Assembly (NCBI GenBank): GCA_029776465.1 | Contig: JAKOTC010000101.1 | Coordinates: 1-6,121, forward strand | DNA from: Bacillota bacterium | GTDB taxonomy: Bacteria; Bacillota; Clostridia; Oscillospirales; JAKOTC01 | Length of the DNA: 6,121 bases | Direction: 5' to 3' | In this document: piece after piece, positions 3,996 through 6,121 of the stretch | How the letters are laid out: every line of letters starts with the position of its first letter | How positions within the stretch are numbered: position 1 is the first letter of the stretch | The notes under the pieces: generated by a model | The model's database searches: none | What the model saw: only the letters and a program-made list of their open reading frames with translations | What the model was told of the DNA's origin: nothing | Translations under genes and position numbers: made by a program

Positions 3996-5765
3996 ATGGA
4001 AGCGAAAAACTTGATAACAAAGACCGGATTTTCTCATGAGGGCAGCAGGACCTGTTATATGCCCGGCTTTGCCAAGTACCGGCCGGGGCCCCCGGTACCC
4101 CTGGAGAATCGCCAGTGGCCTAACCATGTGATTACCAAGGCGCCCATCTGGGCCAGCAGCGACCTGCGGGATGGAAACCAGTCCCTGGAGGTGCCCATGA
4201 GCCTGGAACAAAAACTGCGCTTTTTCGAGTTTCTGGTCAGCATGGGCTTCAAGACTATCGAAATCGCTTTCCCGGCGGCCTCGGACACCGAGTTCAAGCT
4301 GACCCGCACCCTCATCGAAAACGACCTGATCCCCGACGATGTGGCCATTCAGGTGCTGACCCAGAGCCGGGAGCATATCATCGCCCGCACCTTTGAGGCG
4401 CTGAAGGGGGCCAAAAACGCCATCATCCACCTCTACAACTCCACCTCCGCCCTTCAGCGGGATGTGGTCTTCGGCTTCTCCCGGCAGCAGTGCATCGATC
4501 TGGCCGTTCAGGGCGCCCGGATGATTAAGGACTATATCGACCGGGATACCAGCGGGACCAACTGGATGCTGGAATATTCCCCCGAGAGCTTCTCGGGTAC
4601 CGAGCCGGACTTCGCCGTGGAGATCTGCGACGCCGTGCTGGATGTCTGGCAGCCCACCGAGGAGCGTAAGGCCATCATCAACCTGCCCAACACGGTGGAG
4701 ATGGCCACGCCCAATCACTATGCGGATCAGGTGGAATACTTCTGCACCCATACCCGCTGGCGGCCTCAGATCCTTGTCAGCCTCCATCCCCATAACGATC
4801 GGGGGACGGCCACCGCGGCGGCCGAGCTGGGTCTGCTGGCCGGGGCCGACCGGATCGAGGGCACCCTCTTCGGCAACGGGGAGCGGACGGGGAACGCCGA
4901 TATTTTAAATATCGCCATGAATCTCTATGTTCAGGGCATTGACCCCGGACTGGATTTTTCGGATATGAACGCGGTGGTGGAGGTCTATGAGGACTGCACC
5001 CACATGATGGTCCCCCCGCGCCACCCCGACGCCGGGCGGCTGGTCTTTACCTCCTTCTCCGGCTCCCACCAGGATGCGATTAAAAAAGGGATGGCCCGGC
5101 AGGCCGAGCATCCCGAACGGTGGGAGGTGCCCTATCTGCCCCTGGATCCTGCCGATGTGGGCCGCAGCTATGAGCCCATTATCCGGATCAACAGCCAGTC
5201 GGGAAAGGGCGGGGTGGCCTATATCCTGGAGCATCGCAACGGCCTGATGCTGCCCAAGGAGGTGGCCGCCGAGTTCAGCAAAATCTGTACTCGGATCTCC
5301 GATTCCCAGCATAGGGAGCTTTTGCCCCACGAGATTTTTACCCTCTTCAAGCAGGAGTATATCAATATCACTCAGCCCCTCTGCCTCAAGTCCTATCAGG
5401 AGGAGGTGCTGGGCATGGATCAGGCGGCGGTGGTCGCCGTGCTGGATACCCCGCAGGGAGAGCGGACTATCCGGGGGCGGGGCATCGGTCTGCTGGATGC
5501 CTTCCTGGATGCCGTCCACGCCATCGTGGACGAGAAGCTGGAGATTGTGCTCTACAGCCAGCACGCCATGACCCGGGGGACCAAGTCTATGGCCATGGCC
5601 TATGTTCAGGTGAAGGGGACCGACGGCAGAATCACTACCGGCTGCGGGCTCTCCTCCAACGTCTCGAAGTCCTCCCTTCGGGCAGTGGTCAGCGCCGTCA
5701 ACAAGCGGCAGGCTGAGCCTGCACCCAGGTCGCGGCAGGCTGAGCCTGCACCCAGGTCGCGTTGA
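3996..5765 (+). CDS. leuA: 2-isopropylmalate synthase, type 2 (LeuA)
   Basis: Catalyses acetyl-CoA + 2-oxoisovalerate to 2-isopropylmalate, the first committed step of leucine synthesis, in the cytoplasm. The 589 residues match the long M. tuberculosis/Corynebacterium-type enzyme. VITKAPIWASSDLRDGNQ (45-62) carries the catalytic Arg58-Asp59 pair. SLHPHNDRGTA (262-272) supplies the metal-binding His264/His266. FGNGERTGN (292-300) and FSGSHQDAIKKG (354-365) are further signatures, and NSQSGKGGVAYI (399-410) precedes the linker. Residues about 470-570 form the LeuA dimer/allosteric domain, the site of leucine feedback inhibition in the family. The start at 3996 is set by GGGAGG; upstream in-frame codons belong to the T-box. 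Residues 571-588 are two copies of RQAEPAPRS encoded by a 27-bp tandem repeat and look like a recent addition. No other leu gene follows in the window; a terminator does. Confidence 0.97.
   Translation: MEAKNLITKTGFSHEGSRTCYMPGFAKYRPGPPVPLENRQWPNHVITKAPIWASSDLRDGNQSLEVPMSLEQKLRFFEFLVSMGFKTIEIAFPAASDTEFKLTRTLIENDLIPDDVAIQVLTQSREHIIARTFEALKGAKNAIIHLYNSTSALQRDVVFGFSRQQCIDLAVQGARMIKDYIDRDTSGTNWMLEYSPESFSGTEPDFAVEICDAVLDVWQPTEERKAIINLPNTVEMATPNHYADQVEYFCTHTRWRPQILVSLHPHNDRGTATAAAELGLLAGADRIEGTLFGNGERTGNADILNIAMNLYVQGIDPGLDFSDMNAVVEVYEDCTHMMVPPRHPDAGRLVFTSFSGSHQDAIKKGMARQAEHPERWEVPYLPLDPADVGRSYEPIIRINSQSGKGGVAYILEHRNGLMLPKEVAAEFSKICTRISDSQHRELLPHEIFTLFKQEYINITQPLCLKSYQEEVLGMDQAAVVAVLDTPQGERTIRGRGIGLLDAFLDAVHAIVDEKLEIVLYSQHAMTRGTKSMAMAYVQVKGTDGRITTGCGLSSNVSKSSLRAVVSAVNKRQAEPAPRSRQAEPAPRSR
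5705..5758 (+). repeat. 27-bp tandem repeat (two exact copies) inside the leuA 3' end
   Basis: The units 5705-5731 and 5732-5758 are identical. Each contains the palindrome GCAGGCT-G-AGCCTGC (7-bp arms, one central base). Each unit is nine codons, so the frame is kept. Deleting both copies joins AA to GCGTTGA, giving Lys-Arg-stop, the expected end of the gene. This looks like an in-frame insertion followed by duplication, or the reverse of a deletion. Confidence 0.95.
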
Positions 5766-5816
5766 AGTTTTGATATAAACTAAAAATTCTGCCCGCGTGG
5801 GTGGATGGCTGATAAC

Positions 5817-5842
5817 AAAGGGCGGATGTGTTCCGCCCTTTT
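5817..5842 (+). terminator. rho-independent terminator of leuA
   Basis: AAAGGGCGGA (5817-5826) pairs perfectly with TCCGCCCTTT (5832-5841) around a TGTGT loop, followed by TTGATTTTGG. It begins about 50 bases after the leuA stop, which makes leuA a single-gene transcript here. Confidence 0.85.
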
Positions 5843-5897
5843 GATTTTGGCTTTATTCAGATAGGATAGATGAGTTGCCCGCTTGACCGGCTTCGCA

Positions 5898-5917
5898 GGG
5901 CGCAGGCGCCCAGCCAT
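5898..5917 (+). repeat. short palindromic repeat, copy 1
   Basis: GGGCGC (5898-5903) and GCGCCC (5906-5911) form a 6-bp hairpin with an AG spacer, followed by AGCCATATTTA. The same palindrome-plus-AGCCAT arrangement recurs about 100 bases downstream, so this is likely a dispersed intergenic element rather than chance. Confidence 0.6.
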
Positions 5918-6000
5918 ATTTAAAAGAAATGCAAACCGAGGTGGGTTACAAAAAAGCGTGAAAGGCAAATGGGCAAGCGGTGGGGATGATTTTGCAGAAG

Positions 6001-6021
6001 GGGCGCAGTGCGCCCAGCCAT
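6001..6021 (+). repeat. short palindromic repeat, copy 2
   Basis: GGGCGCA (6001-6007) and TGCGCCC (6009-6015) flank a single G and are followed by AGCCATTTTAGAG. Compared with copy 1, the core differs by small changes in the centre, while the CGCCCAGCCAT flank is identical. Confidence 0.6.
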
Positions 6022-6096
6022 TTTAGAGTTGAAAGGCGAAGGAGTGAGCGACAGGGGCAGTTTTGCTGAGGGGTTGGGATGAAACAGGGAAAGGGT

Positions 6097-6120
6097 GTGG
6101 GGAAGGGACACCTTCCCCGC
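6097..6120. other. strong GC-rich hairpin at the right edge
   Basis: GGGGAAGG (6099-6106) pairs with CCTTCCCC (6111-6118) around GACA, extendable by a G-U and a G-C pair to 6097-6120. No T run is visible before the window ends, so it cannot be called a terminator. It may be part of the same dispersed repeat DNA. Confidence 0.5.
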
Positions 6121-6121
6121 C

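Larger units (their letters stand above)
5843..6121. other. intergenic, repeat-rich stretch with no credible gene
   Basis: About 280 bases run from the leuA terminator to the window edge. Short reverse-strand frames cross it, but their starts fall in the copies of a palindromic repeat (both read ATGGCTGG on the minus strand) and their composition is not protein-like. What it does hold is two related palindromes and a strong terminal hairpin, described separately. Confidence 0.6.

Noticed and set aside
3972..5564. Reverse-strand frames opposite leuA
   Set aside because: They are antisense shadows of a highly conserved enzyme, with no start signals.
5780..6111. Two short reverse-strand frames downstream of leuA
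   Set aside because: They cross the leuA terminator or repeat copies, and internal starts fall in the palindrome flank. Their composition is not that of a folded protein and there are no ribosome binding sites.
1..6121. CRISPR array, tRNA, rRNA or complete insertion sequence
   Set aside because: No regularly spaced repeats, tRNA-like cloverleaf, rRNA signature, transposase gene or paired terminal inverted repeats are visible.

Overview
The window looks like chromosomal DNA from a low-GC-phylum but GC-rich anaerobe, most likely a gut Clostridia/Oscillospiraceae-type Bacillota. Reasons: a canonical leucine T-box leader with a sigma-A type promoter, strong GGAGG-type ribosome binding sites, and GC-rich coding regions separated by AT-rich intergenic DNA. 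The genus is inference only.

Layout. Positions 1-322 hold no supported complete gene, only a possible 3' gene tail and a strong, symmetrical (probably bidirectional) terminator at 125-150. Positions 323-2215 (minus strand) encode a 630-residue serine hydrolase of the beta-lactamase/penicillin-binding-protein class C superfamily, with its own promoter and ribosome binding site and an extra proline-rich linker and C-terminal domain. Positions 2280-3640 form an AT-rich accessory segment: a C-terminal remnant of a DUF3800-type protein, a terminator, a small unrecognised ORF, an intact 119-residue zinc-ribbon membrane protein, a stretch that folds like a structured noncoding RNA (my first guess is the raiA motif, unconfirmed) with terminator-like hairpins, and a frameshifted or fragmentary small ORF.

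Positions 3636-5842 form one regulated transcription unit: a consensus promoter, a T-box leader with a CUC (leucine) specifier, a competing terminator, and a type-2 (actinobacterial/M. tuberculosis-like) 2-isopropylmalate synthase, leuA, followed by a terminator. The T-box gates the first committed step of leucine synthesis on uncharged tRNA-Leu, and the enzyme carries the C-terminal domain used for leucine feedback inhibition, so control is both transcriptional and allosteric. The last 18 codons before the final Arg are two exact 27-bp repeat units inserted in frame.

Positions 5843-6121 have no credible gene but contain two related short palindromes with a shared flank and a strong terminal hairpin, suggesting dispersed repeat DNA. 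The most interesting items are the structured RNA candidate, the repeat insertion at the leuA C-terminus, and the decayed accessory segment.
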